From assembly GCA_030066195.1 (NCBI GenBank), contig JASJCB010000114.1, positions 1 through 32,401 of the forward strand: a stretch of 32,401 nucleotides of DNA, read 5' to 3'. Origin of the DNA: Acidobacteriota bacterium (GTDB taxonomy: Bacteria; Acidobacteriota; Holophagae; Acanthopleuribacterales; Acanthopleuribacteraceae). Made by a program: the position numbers and the translations under genes. This document shows positions 7,778-15,669 of the stretch, piece after piece; the stretch's first letter is position 1; each line of letters opens with the position of its first letter. The notes under the pieces are model-generated. The model was not told where the DNA came from and searched no databases. It was given only the letters and a program-made list of their open reading frames with translations.

Positions 7778-7942
7778 CACCGGGGTGCTACGTCCCTAAA
7801 GTAAAGGGCGTCATTGACTGCTATAAACCATTTTCGCCTGCTGCTTGAGTTGTATCTGTTCATGGCGAGCATTTATCACGTTGAAAACCGAAAGGGAGAG
7901 CCGGTTTCAGCGATTCATTTCATGCTTGCTTCTAGGGGTTTT

Positions 7943-8638
7943 ATGATCAAAGTTCACGATTTAAAGAAGGCCTATGTCATGGGCGACATCACGGTCCGCG
8001 CGCTGGACGGCGTTTCTTTCGAGGTGGCGCCCAACGATTTCGTCGCCATTATGGGTTCCTCCGGTTCCGGTAAATCTACCCTCCTGAATTTATTGGGTTG
8101 CCTGGATACGCCCTCGGGCGGCTCTTATATTTTACGCGGTCACGAGGTCAGCACGATGAACGACGACCGTCTGGCTCGTATCCGCAACAAGGAAATCGGC
8201 TTCGTCTTTCAAACCTTCAACCTGCTGCCCAGATCGTCCGCCTTGGACAACGTGGCTCTACCCCTGATTTATTCCCGCATCAGCCGCGATGAACGCAATA
8301 AACGCGCGGGCAAAATGCTGCAGATGGTCGGCCTGGGTGACCGCATGGACCACCGGCCTTCCGAGATGTCCGGCGGCCAACGTCAACGCGTTGCGGTTGC
8401 CCGCGCCCTGATCAACGATCCCGCCATTATTTTAGCCGACGAACCCACGGGCAATCTGGACAGTACTACCTCCAAGGAAATCATGGACCTGTTCGTCAAC
8501 CTGCACCGACGCGGGAACACCGTGGTCATGGTGACCCATGAAGAGGAAATAGCGGCCTATTGTCATCGCGTCATTCGCATGCGCGACGGTAAGATCATGA
8601 CCGATGAACGTCGCCCCATCGAGGAGGTTTCCGCATGA
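7943..8638 (+). CDS. MacB/LolD-type ABC transporter ATP-binding protein
   Basis: This is the cytoplasmic ATPase of a type VII (MacB/LolCDE-like) mechanotransmission ABC system. All motifs are present: Walker A GSSGSGKST (38-46), Q-loop FVFQTFN (Q90), signature MSGGQRQRV (142-150), Walker B IILADEP (162-168) and H-loop VTH (H199). Length (231 aa) is normal. I choose ATG 7943 (MIKVHDLKKAY) because family members begin there and AGGGG lies just upstream; the longer frame from 7814 adds 43 residues that do not fit the fold. The stop overlaps the next start (ATGA at 8635-8638). It energises the permease at 12216-13454 across three intervening adaptor genes. Confidence 0.95.
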   Translation: MIKVHDLKKAYVMGDITVRALDGVSFEVAPNDFVAIMGSSGSGKSTLLNLLGCLDTPSGGSYILRGHEVSTMNDDRLARIRNKEIGFVFQTFNLLPRSSALDNVALPLIYSRISRDERNKRAGKMLQMVGLGDRMDHRPSEMSGGQRQRVAVARALINDPAIILADEPTGNLDSTTSKEIMDLFVNLHRRGNTVVMVTHEEEIAAYCHRVIRMRDGKIMTDERRPIEEVSA

Positions 8639-9822
8639 AATCCGCCTTCCTTTTATTATGTACGGCGCTTTTATCAGGTCCGCTGTTCGCGGGTGATGCC
8701 GCGGTTATTCGCGGCCCGTTCGAAAAAACCATTGTCCTCGACGGCAAGTTGACGGCCCACCTATCCGAAAAGGTTTACGCGCCGCGGGGCGATACCTGGC
8801 AGATCCAAATCAAGTGGATGGCCGCGGAAGGTAGTCGGGTGGAGCCGGGAGACCCCCTGGCCCGATTCGATAACTCGGGCATTTTAGACAGCTTGCAGCG
8901 GATCAGTGACGAATTGGCGGGCAAGTATCAGGATGTGGCGCGCAAAAAAGCCGAGGCCGACACCCAGGAACACGAAAAACGCATAGCCCTGAAAACCGCC
9001 GAGATCAATCACGAGAAAGCCAAGATCGATGCATCTATTCCCGAAAGCCTGCTCAAAGGCGTGGAATACCGCGATCACCAACTGGCCCTGATCAAAGCAG
9101 AAAAAGACCTGGAAAAAGCCCAACTCGCCTTGGATAACCAAATTGCCAACACCAAATCGGAACTGGATAAACTGAACCTGGAAATCCAGCGAAAAGAAGC
9201 TCAGTACCAACAAACCAGGGCCAGGGCTCGGGGTATGGAAATCACGGCCAAAACCGGCGGTTATGTCCTTTACGCCATGATGCCTTGGGAGGGCCGCAAG
9301 ATCCAGATCGGAGATAACGTTCCGGCTACCACGCCCGTTCTCAGCATTCCCGACATGGCCAGTCTGGAAGTTGAATGTTTTGCCGGCGAGAACGAGGCAA
9401 CCTGGCTGCATCCCGGCCAGTCGGCGCGCATGTACCTGGACGCGTTTCCCGATACCCTGTTTACCGGTCGCGTCATCGAGGTCAGTAATCGCGGCGAGGT
9501 CAGAAAACGTTGGGGAAAGGCCCCGACCTTCAAGGTTCGCATTTCCCTGGATGAAAAAGACCTGGACAAGATGCGCTCCGGTATGAGCATTCGCACCGAA
9601 ATTACCGTCATTTCCAAGGAAGACCTGCTGCTGATTCCTCTGGAAACGGTCCACCTGGAGGAAGGAGCCTATCGTGTGAAACCCCGAGGCAAAGACCCCG
9701 TTACCGTGGAACCCGTTGCCATGAATGCCTTCCATCTGGCCCTATCCTCTGACGGCCCGCTGAAGGAAGGAGTCAGATTGGAAATGACCGGCGACTGGTC
9801 GGGAGGAAATCATGAAGATTAA
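8635..9822 (+). CDS. Periplasmic adaptor subunit 1 (HlyD/MacA family)
   Basis: The protein (395 aa) has a Sec signal peptide, MKSAFLLLCTALLSGPLFA, and would be released into the periplasm. The MacA/HlyD layout is clear: a first lipoyl half around residues 50-80, a long charged alpha-helical hairpin (about 85-195, rich in E, K, Q, A), the second lipoyl half (TAKTGGYVLY), then a beta-barrel (residues about 240-310, including VISKEDLLLIPLETV at its end) and a membrane-proximal domain. It overlaps the ATPase gene by 4 bases and the next adaptor by 11 bases. It is paralogous in layout to the next two genes. Its partner permease is at 12216-13454. Confidence 0.9.
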   Translation: MKSAFLLLCTALLSGPLFAGDAAVIRGPFEKTIVLDGKLTAHLSEKVYAPRGDTWQIQIKWMAAEGSRVEPGDPLARFDNSGILDSLQRISDELAGKYQDVARKKAEADTQEHEKRIALKTAEINHEKAKIDASIPESLLKGVEYRDHQLALIKAEKDLEKAQLALDNQIANTKSELDKLNLEIQRKEAQYQQTRARARGMEITAKTGGYVLYAMMPWEGRKIQIGDNVPATTPVLSIPDMASLEVECFAGENEATWLHPGQSARMYLDAFPDTLFTGRVIEVSNRGEVRKRWGKAPTFKVRISLDEKDLDKMRSGMSIRTEITVISKEDLLLIPLETVHLEEGAYRVKPRGKDPVTVEPVAMNAFHLALSSDGPLKEGVRLEMTGDWSGGNHED

Positions 9823-11032
9823 ACTATGGCAACCGGTTGTGTTTCTCCTTGCCGCGGGCGGCGTTTTCTGGTTCGTTTCCGCAAGGTCCGTGGAGAGCAT
9901 CGGCGAAACGGTTGAAGCCAAACGCGCCGAGTTTGCCACCGTGGTGGAGGCAACCGGCGACCTACGCTCCTCCAAATCGGTCAACATTACCTGCCCGAAG
10001 GTGCCCAACATGTGGCAGTTCACCGTCACCTACCTTGCGCCGGAGGGCACCAATGTCAAGGAAGGTACGCCCCTGGTGCGCTTCGACGCCAAGAAGCTGA
10101 TGGATCGCATGGCACAACAAAGAACCGCGCTGTCCTCCGAAAAGAAGCAATTGGAGAAGATCCGCCTGGAGGAACAGGAGGCTCTGGAACAGTATGAATT
10201 GGACCTGGCCCAAGCGGAGGTCGAAGTCTCCAAGCTGGAACGCAAGGTCAAGACCCCGGACCACCTGATTGCCTCCGCCGAATTGACCAAGACCCGCTAC
10301 GACCTGGAATTGGCCAAGGCCAGACTGGAACTGGCCACATCGCGATTCGAAAACCAGAAGAAGAAGATGGCCGGTCGCATCTCGAGCAAAGAAAGCAGGA
10401 TCTCGCTATACCAAAGGGAGGTGGACAACCTGCAAAAGCATATCGAAATGATGACCGTCAAGGCCCCGAAATCGGGTCTGGTGGTCCACAAACGTTGGCG
10501 CGATGACAAGGTAACCGAGGGTGAAACCGTTTGGTTGGGCCAGGTGCTGATGGAACTGCCGGAATTGGAGCATATGGAAGTAGCCGCGGTGATTGCCGAA
10601 CGCGAGGCATCCAGAGTTAAGGTGGGACAAAAGGTCAACATCCGTTTGGATGCAGATCCGGATCGGGTTTTCGCAGGAGAAATTACCGAACTGGGCACCA
10701 TCTTCCGCCAAAAATCCAACAACAAACCCAGTATCATCTTCGATGCGGTAGTTCGAGTCCTGGAACCCGATACTGAACTGATGAGACCGGGCATGGCCGC
10801 ACGTTTGGAAATCCTGGTGTCTCAGGAGGACGATGTGCTGCAAATTCCCGAGGAAGCGGTCGCATTCGATGACAAAGGGCCCTATGTCAAAGTATTAAGG
10901 GCCGGCAAGGCGCGGCGAACCACCGTAACCACCGGCCGCGTTTCGGGTGACCTGGTAGAAGTGCTGGACGGTTTGAAAGAAGGCGATACCATTCTGGTAG
11001 ACAACGCCGGTGAAGAGGAGACCGCGGAATGA
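9812..11032 (+). CDS. Periplasmic adaptor subunit 2 (HlyD/MacA family, membrane-anchored)
   Basis: The protein (406 aa) begins with an uncleaved-looking anchor (KIKLWQPVVFLLAAGGVFWFV) without a clear cleavage site, so it is probably held in the inner membrane. A long coiled-coil hairpin follows (about 95-215: EKKQLEKIRLEEQEALEQY and onward), then the lipoyl half MTVKAPKSGLVVHK, a barrel domain (VAAVIAEREASRVKVGQ) and a C-terminal membrane-proximal domain ending GLKEGDTILVDNAGEEETAE. GGAGG lies 5 bases before the ATG inside the end of adaptor 1. The 4-base overlap with adaptor 3 again suggests coupling. The anchor type differs from that of both neighbours. Confidence 0.9.
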   Translation: MKIKLWQPVVFLLAAGGVFWFVSARSVESIGETVEAKRAEFATVVEATGDLRSSKSVNITCPKVPNMWQFTVTYLAPEGTNVKEGTPLVRFDAKKLMDRMAQQRTALSSEKKQLEKIRLEEQEALEQYELDLAQAEVEVSKLERKVKTPDHLIASAELTKTRYDLELAKARLELATSRFENQKKKMAGRISSKESRISLYQREVDNLQKHIEMMTVKAPKSGLVVHKRWRDDKVTEGETVWLGQVLMELPELEHMEVAAVIAEREASRVKVGQKVNIRLDADPDRVFAGEITELGTIFRQKSNNKPSIIFDAVVRVLEPDTELMRPGMAARLEILVSQEDDVLQIPEEAVAFDDKGPYVKVLRAGKARRTTVTTGRVSGDLVEVLDGLKEGDTILVDNAGEEETAE

Positions 11033-12219
11033 AAAAACTGCTTCTCACTGGTTTGCTGGTCCTGCTCACGGCCTGCGGTGATGAGAAACCGGACGGTGTG
11101 GTTACCTACCGGGTAACCCAAGACGACTACGAAATCCAAGTTAAAGCAGAGGGTATCTGCCGCGCGGTCAAAGCAACTCCGGTCAAGGTACCCACCAATG
11201 TCCGCTCGGCCATGATTATTTCCTGGATCATACCGGAGGGCTCCGAGGTAAAAAAGGGCGACGAGTTGGTGCGCTTCGACGACAGTCAACTGCTCAAGAG
11301 CGAAGCCGACCAGAGAACCAACCTTGCCGTACTCGGTCACGAAACCGACGTGGAGAATCGGCAGAGCGACGAGCAGTTGAGTAACCTTAACGCGGACATC
11401 TTCGTCACTACCGAGGAGAAGGACCAGGCGATCAGTTATGCCCCGAAAAACGAACACCTGTTCTCTCGCGAGGAGATTATCGAAGGTGAAATGAACATTC
11501 GTTTTCTGGACGCCAAAGTAGATTACCTGGAAACCAATCGCGACCGCCATGGAGAAAAAAGCAAAGCGCAGACCGCAATCAGGAACCTGAGGAAGGAAAG
11601 TCTGAACCTGGAATTGACAAACGTATTGGAACAGAAGCAAACCCTGGTCATTACGGCGCCTCACGACGGTTCCTTCTACTACCGTCGCAATTGGCGAGGT
11701 GAAGCCCCCAAAGTAGGACAGAATGTCTGGCGCGGCATGGACCTGGGAGAACTGCCCGACACCAGCGCCATGGAGGCCAAGGTCTACGTTTTGGAGTCCG
11801 AGGCCGCCGGCCTGAAACCCGAACTGGATGCGGAAGTAGTGCTGGATGCCCGTCCCGGGCACGCCTACAAGGCCCGTGTCAAAAGTGTTGCCGGCCTGGC
11901 CGTTGCCCTGGAGCGCGGCAACCCGGTGAAGTATTTCGAGGTGGTGCTGTCCTTCGACCAAACCGATCACGAGTTCATGAAACCGGGCAGCTTTGCAACC
12001 GCGACCATCGTCATCGAAAAACAGGTCGGCGTGCTTGCCGTTCCCAACCAGGCCCTGTTCGAGGAGGACGGCGCACATTGGATTTACGTGGCGACAGGCA
12101 AGGATTATGAGCGCCGTAAGGTAAAACCCGGCAAGCGCGGACCCACGCGCACCGTGATTGAAGAGGGCTTGAGCGCCGGTGAATCGATTGCGCTCAGTGT
12201 GCCGGAGGACAAAGCGTGA
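11029..12219 (+). CDS. Periplasmic adaptor subunit 3 (HlyD/MacA family, lipoprotein)
   Basis: The protein (396 aa) has a lipoprotein signal, MKKLLLTGLLVLLTACGDE: the lipobox is LTAC with C16, and Gly follows, which does not match an inner-membrane retention signal. The adaptor layout is similar to the previous two, with VIPEGSEVKKGDELVRFD-type lipoyl sequence (about 70-90), a shorter helical region, ITAPHDGSFYYRRNWRGEA for the second lipoyl half and a beta-barrel with MKPGSFATATIVIEKQVGVLAVP. It overlaps adaptor 2 and the permease by 4 bases each. One soluble, one membrane-anchored and one lipidated adaptor in the same operon is unusual. Confidence 0.9.
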   Translation: MKKLLLTGLLVLLTACGDEKPDGVVTYRVTQDDYEIQVKAEGICRAVKATPVKVPTNVRSAMIISWIIPEGSEVKKGDELVRFDDSQLLKSEADQRTNLAVLGHETDVENRQSDEQLSNLNADIFVTTEEKDQAISYAPKNEHLFSREEIIEGEMNIRFLDAKVDYLETNRDRHGEKSKAQTAIRNLRKESLNLELTNVLEQKQTLVITAPHDGSFYYRRNWRGEAPKVGQNVWRGMDLGELPDTSAMEAKVYVLESEAAGLKPELDAEVVLDARPGHAYKARVKSVAGLAVALERGNPVKYFEVVLSFDQTDHEFMKPGSFATATIVIEKQVGVLAVPNQALFEEDGAHWIYVATGKDYERRKVKPGKRGPTRTVIEEGLSAGESIALSVPEDKA

Positions 12220-13454
12220 TCGAGTGGTACCAAGATTTACTCCAAGCAATCGATGAATTGGCCAACCAGAAACTACGAACCCTACTGACCCTGCTGGGCA
12301 TGATCTTCGGCGTGGGCGCCGTCATCGCCATGCTCAGCGTGGGCGAGGGCGCGGAACGCGAGGCCCTGCAAATCATCGACACCATGGGGTTGCGCAACAT
12401 TCTGGTCAAGTCCAAACCTACCCCTGATGACATGTTGGCCGAGATTCGCGAGGAGTCCATGGGTCTCAACCTGCAAGATCTGGAGGCGGCTCGCGACACC
12501 CTGCCGTTTCTAACCGGTTACACGGCCCTCAAACGAGTTCGCATCTACAGCCAGTTCAGCCAATTCGGCAAATCGGACGCGCAGGTCTTGGGCGTCTCCC
12601 CGACCCATTTCGACATGGCCAACCTGGAGGTAGCCGGAGGTCGACCGCTAACCCAACTGGACGCCGCGGGCTATGCACAGAATTGCGTGATCGGCCCGCG
12701 GACGGCACATGACCTGTTCGGAAACCGCGATCCGATCGGCGGCATGGTCAAGGTCAACCACCTGTGGTTTACCGTCGTGGGTGTGCTGGCCGACAATCGG
12801 ACCGAACAAACCGAGTTCGAGGGCGTGAAGCTGCAAAGCAACCGCAACAAGATTTTCGTGCCTATCGAAACCGCCCTGAAGCGTTTCCAGTTCAAAACCA
12901 TGGAGGAAGAGCTGGACGAGTTTCACATCCAACTGGCCGAGGGCGTGGACAGCAACCGGGCGGCGCAAACCCTCTCGCGTTTGTTGACCACGCGTCACCG
13001 AGGGGTGGACGATTTCGAACTGGTCGTGCCGGAGGCGCTGTTGGAACAACATCGCAAGACCCAGAACATCTTCAACATCGTCATGTCGGCCATCGCCGGG
13101 ATTTCCCTGCTGGTGGGCGGTATCGGCATTATGAACATCATGTTGGCCAATGTTCTGGAGCGCACCCGCGAGATCGGCATTCGTCGCGCCATCGGGGCCA
13201 CCCAAAAGGACATCCAACGCCTGTTCCTGATCGAGGCGTTCGCCATTTCGTTCTTCGGCGGACTTCTGGGGATTTTGCTGGGTTTTCTCATCGCCAGGGT
13301 CATTGCGGCCTACTCCGGTTGGGCAACGGCATGGTCGTCCACGGCCGTGGTGCTCTCGGTGGGCGTATGCGCGGCCATCGGCCTGGTTTTCGGGATCTAC
13401 CCGGCCATGAAAGCGGCGCGCCTGGACCCTATCGAAGCCCTCCGCCACGATTAA
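12216..13454 (+). CDS. MacB-type ABC transporter permease (FtsX domain)
   Basis: The permease (412 aa) has one N-terminal TM helix (KLRTLLTLLGMIFGVGAVIAMLSVG, about 20-43), a large periplasmic domain (about 45-280) of the MacB_PCD type, and three C-terminal TM helices beginning IAGISLLVGGIGIMNIML. The coupling-helix segment RTREIGIRRAIGATQKDIQRLFLIEA and the terminal YPAMKAARLDPIEALRHD are typical of the family. Systems of this type drive periplasmic substrates through an outer-membrane TolC-like channel by mechanotransmission rather than by transport across the inner membrane. No TolC-like gene is present in the window. The substrate could be a peptide, a siderophore or a macrolide-like compound; context does not decide. 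Confidence 0.95.
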   Translation: MIEWYQDLLQAIDELANQKLRTLLTLLGMIFGVGAVIAMLSVGEGAEREALQIIDTMGLRNILVKSKPTPDDMLAEIREESMGLNLQDLEAARDTLPFLTGYTALKRVRIYSQFSQFGKSDAQVLGVSPTHFDMANLEVAGGRPLTQLDAAGYAQNCVIGPRTAHDLFGNRDPIGGMVKVNHLWFTVVGVLADNRTEQTEFEGVKLQSNRNKIFVPIETALKRFQFKTMEEELDEFHIQLAEGVDSNRAAQTLSRLLTTRHRGVDDFELVVPEALLEQHRKTQNIFNIVMSAIAGISLLVGGIGIMNIMLANVLERTREIGIRRAIGATQKDIQRLFLIEAFAISFFGGLLGILLGFLIARVIAAYSGWATAWSSTAVVLSVGVCAAIGLVFGIYPAMKAARLDPIEALRHD

Positions 13455-13460
13455 GATGAC

Positions 13461-13489
13461 GGCAACGGCTTGCTTGTTGCGCCGTTGCC
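13461..13489. terminator. Perfect 9-bp hairpin after the ABC operon
   Basis: GGCAACGGC (13461-13469) pairs perfectly with GCCGTTGCC (13481-13489) around an 11-base loop, 7 bases after the permease stop. There is no T-run directly behind it; T-rich sequence comes only about 18 bases later. It may end or stabilise the operon transcript, but it is not a canonical intrinsic terminator. Confidence 0.4.
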
Positions 13490-13510
13490 ACGACCAATTA
13501 CACATTTCTT

Positions 13511-13539
13511 TTAACACAAGGCTTTGTTTGTTATATGAT
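13511..13539 (+). promoter_or_regulatory. Strong sigma-70-like promoter for the FHA gene
   Basis: TTAACA (13511-13516) and TATGAT (13534-13539) each match the consensus at 5 of 6 positions with the ideal 17-base spacer. The ATG at 13576 follows 36 bases later. It separates the FHA gene from the ABC operon. Confidence 0.6.
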
Positions 13540-13575
13540 GTTGTTGTTGTAAAGCCTTGTTAGGGGTTTGGATAC

Positions 13576-14613
13576 ATGGAGCAATCACCTACCGGTCCCA
13601 CGTCCTTTCTCAGAGGGCTAAGCTCTCCCATTCAAGACAAGCTGTTTCCCATGACGGGAGATGTGATTCGTATTGGTCGCAAAGAAGGTATTGAAGTAGA
13701 GCTGAAGGGAAACGGCATTTCCCGTTTACATGCTCAGATTCGCCGATGTGACGAGGGCTGGGAACTGATCGACCTGAAAAGCACAAACGGTACTTACGTC
13801 AACCGGAAGATGGTCAAATCGAAAATTTTGACCCACAGTGATTTCATCCAAATCGGCGATGCGGAACTACTATACGAGACGGAAGCGGGTACGGACCGAG
13901 ACATCCCCCAGGCCTACAGTGAAGACATGTCCTTCTACCTGATCGGATTGACCGACACCATGGACGGCAAAACCTTCCCGCTGGAAAAGGAAACCATCAC
14001 CATCGGTCGTCTCGACGATAACGACATCGTCATCAGCTCCAAATCCATCTCGGGCTACCACGCCGAGGTCAAAATCGACCACGGCAGCTATTTCCTGATC
14101 GACCTGAACAGCACCAACGGAACTTTTCTGAACGGCCGCAAGGTGGAACAAACCGAGATCAGGGCCGGCGACATCATCCGCATCAATAATTTCAACTTCA
14201 AGGTCGGCTGCGGAGATTATAAATTTGCCCACACCGGTACCCAGATCAACCTGAAGGCAAGCGATATTCCCACCGACGAGGAAGCTGTCCGAGAACTGGA
14301 AGAACAGCAACAGCACCCGTCCTATTACAATTTGAAAACGACAGGCCTCTACAGCGCCCAGGAAGGGTTGAAGGAAGAAGACCAGGGCGAACCCACGGCC
14401 CAAATCAAAACCATAGACCTGGGTCCCGAACCTCAAGAGAAGAAGAGCAACCGCATGGTCGGCATTCTACTGGGCGTAATCATCATTCTTCTCATTCTGG
14501 TGGCCTGGCTGTTAATCAAAGACGACGACGAGCAAACCGGTACGTATTTAGAAGAACCGGAAATGAGACTGGCCGCTTATCCGGAGGAACCCGCGACAGG
14601 TAAAATAGAGTAA
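13576..14613 (+). CDS. Double FHA-domain protein with a membrane anchor
   Basis: Two forkhead-associated domains are visible, each with its phosphothreonine-binding signature. Domain 1 (about 25-100) has IRIGRKEG, GISRLHAQI and KSTNGTYVN; domain 2 (about 120-212) has ITIGRLDDNDIVI, SISGYHAEV and NSTNGTFLN. A linker of about 80 residues, rich in E and Q, precedes one TM helix (MVGILLGVIIILLILVAWLLI, about 293-313) and an acidic 32-residue tail. With the FHA domains on the N-terminal side, the likely topology is cytoplasmic FHA and periplasmic tail. The expected partner is a protein phosphorylated on threonine by a Hanks-type kinase, but no such kinase is in the window. AGGGG precedes the ATG. 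Confidence 0.9.
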   Translation: MEQSPTGPTSFLRGLSSPIQDKLFPMTGDVIRIGRKEGIEVELKGNGISRLHAQIRRCDEGWELIDLKSTNGTYVNRKMVKSKILTHSDFIQIGDAELLYETEAGTDRDIPQAYSEDMSFYLIGLTDTMDGKTFPLEKETITIGRLDDNDIVISSKSISGYHAEVKIDHGSYFLIDLNSTNGTFLNGRKVEQTEIRAGDIIRINNFNFKVGCGDYKFAHTGTQINLKASDIPTDEEAVRELEEQQQHPSYYNLKTTGLYSAQEGLKEEDQGEPTAQIKTIDLGPEPQEKKSNRMVGILLGVIIILLILVAWLLIKDDDEQTGTYLEEPEMRLAAYPEEPATGKIE

Positions 14614-14780
14614 AGTCAGGTTGAGTTTATCGGTATTCCGTGCTGTTGACGACGCTTCAAATAATTTCAACAAGGCTGCTGTAAATCTTCGACTTACGCT
14701 TCACGTAATTTGCTGAATACATTTTTTGACATCCTGGTCGCCGGCCGGTAAGGTAGGACACGTTATGGAGTGTGCCCACT

Positions 14781-15644
14781 ATGAATACCGACTCGGAACT
14801 TTTGAACCTTTTTCAAGCCAATCCCGAACTGTTGAAGGATTTCCTCTCTCTTAAACTGGAAGGCAAATGCAACTTGCGCTCAGAAACGCTTAAAGCTTTA
14901 GAGCGCCGCATTGACGGTGTTTTTGAACCGGAAGACCCGCGACTACCGGTATACATCATCGAATTCCAAGCCTATTGGTTGCGAACCATTTATCACCTCT
15001 TAGTTGCGGGCATGGCCCTTTTCGGCCTCATGTACCCCAAGCGCGAAATTCGCGGCGCGATCGTTTTCTTCCACAAGAACCATGATCCGCGCACCCAACC
15101 CTGGTATGAACTGGCCTGTAGTGGCTTACCCGGAATTCAGGTATACTATCTGGAGGACATCCTGGAAGCCCTGCGTGTGCAGGACCCGGATCATATCCTG
15201 CTCTCGGTCTTCTTCCCTCTTACTTGCGAAGACCAGTCTACCTTACGTAACGAGGCCAATCATCACTACCGGAAAATTCAAGAAGCACCCTTAAGCGAGG
15301 CGGCCCGAAACGGCATGCTCCGGGTTTTCAAGTCCTGGCTGGTCGGCCGTTTCGCCAATGTCGAGGAGGTAGAAAAAATGATCGCGGAAATCCCACCTAT
15401 TGAAGATACGCCCTATGCCCGTTACTTTGAAAAGCGCGGTGAGAAGATCGGTGAAAAGCGCGGTGAGAAGATCGGTGAGAAGCGCGGTGAGAAGCGCGGT
15501 GAGAAGCGCGGTGTCACGGACCAATTAGAATTACTGAGCAGGCTTGAAGAGATGGGCAAGCTGACCAGCAAAGAAGCGGCCGCACTCGCCGCCCCTCTAA
15601 AAGAAAAGTTGGCAAAACTCAATGCCAAATTGAAGGGCTCGTAG
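14781..15644 (+). CDS. DUF2887 / Rpn-like PD-(D/E)XK nuclease family protein
   Basis: The protein (287 aa) has the DUF2887 pattern: MNTDSELLNLFQANPELLKDFL at the start, then RRIDGVFEPEDPRLPVYIIEFQAY, in which the Asp of DGVF and the E-x-Q of EFQ are the expected PD-(D/E)XK active-site positions, then GAIVFFHKNHDP and YYLEDI. Family members are related to Rpn recombination-promoting nucleases and are usually cytosolic, of uncertain role. The C-terminal third has a KRGE/KIGE tandem repeat (218-244) followed by a helical tail, as often seen in this family. The start is ATG 14781; the GTG at 14772 lacks a well-spaced site. Nothing nearby suggests a partner gene or transposon ends. Confidence 0.85.
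   Translation: MNTDSELLNLFQANPELLKDFLSLKLEGKCNLRSETLKALERRIDGVFEPEDPRLPVYIIEFQAYWLRTIYHLLVAGMALFGLMYPKREIRGAIVFFHKNHDPRTQPWYELACSGLPGIQVYYLEDILEALRVQDPDHILLSVFFPLTCEDQSTLRNEANHHYRKIQEAPLSEAARNGMLRVFKSWLVGRFANVEEVEKMIAEIPPIEDTPYARYFEKRGEKIGEKRGEKIGEKRGEKRGEKRGVTDQLELLSRLEEMGKLTSKEAAALAAPLKEKLAKLNAKLKGS
15432..15512 (+). repeat. In-frame 12-bp tandem repeat inside the DUF2887 gene
   Basis: The unit AAGCGCGGTGAG or AAGATCGGTGAG/A occurs six full times plus a 9-base partial unit, coding for KRGE and KIGE. The order of variants is R, I, R, I, R, R, R. All units keep the reading frame. Such a track can expand or contract by slippage in steps of four codons without breaking the gene. Confidence 0.95.
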
Positions 15645-15669
15645 ACAGGACTTGCTCAAGCCTATGCCT

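Noticed and set aside
10882..12249. A 455-codon open frame on the minus strand opposite adaptor 3
   Set aside because: It is antisense to a well-supported operon with overlapping genes, adaptor domains and a lipobox. Its length follows from the codon bias of the real strand; no ribosome site or known motif was found.
12648..13517. A 289-codon minus-strand frame opposite the permease
   Set aside because: It is antisense to the MacB-type permease, with His/Gln/Gly-rich composition typical of shadow frames.
14781..15644. Complete transposon around the DUF2887/Rpn-like gene
   Set aside because: I see no terminal inverted repeats or target-site duplications on either side; the family is often chromosomal and stand-alone.
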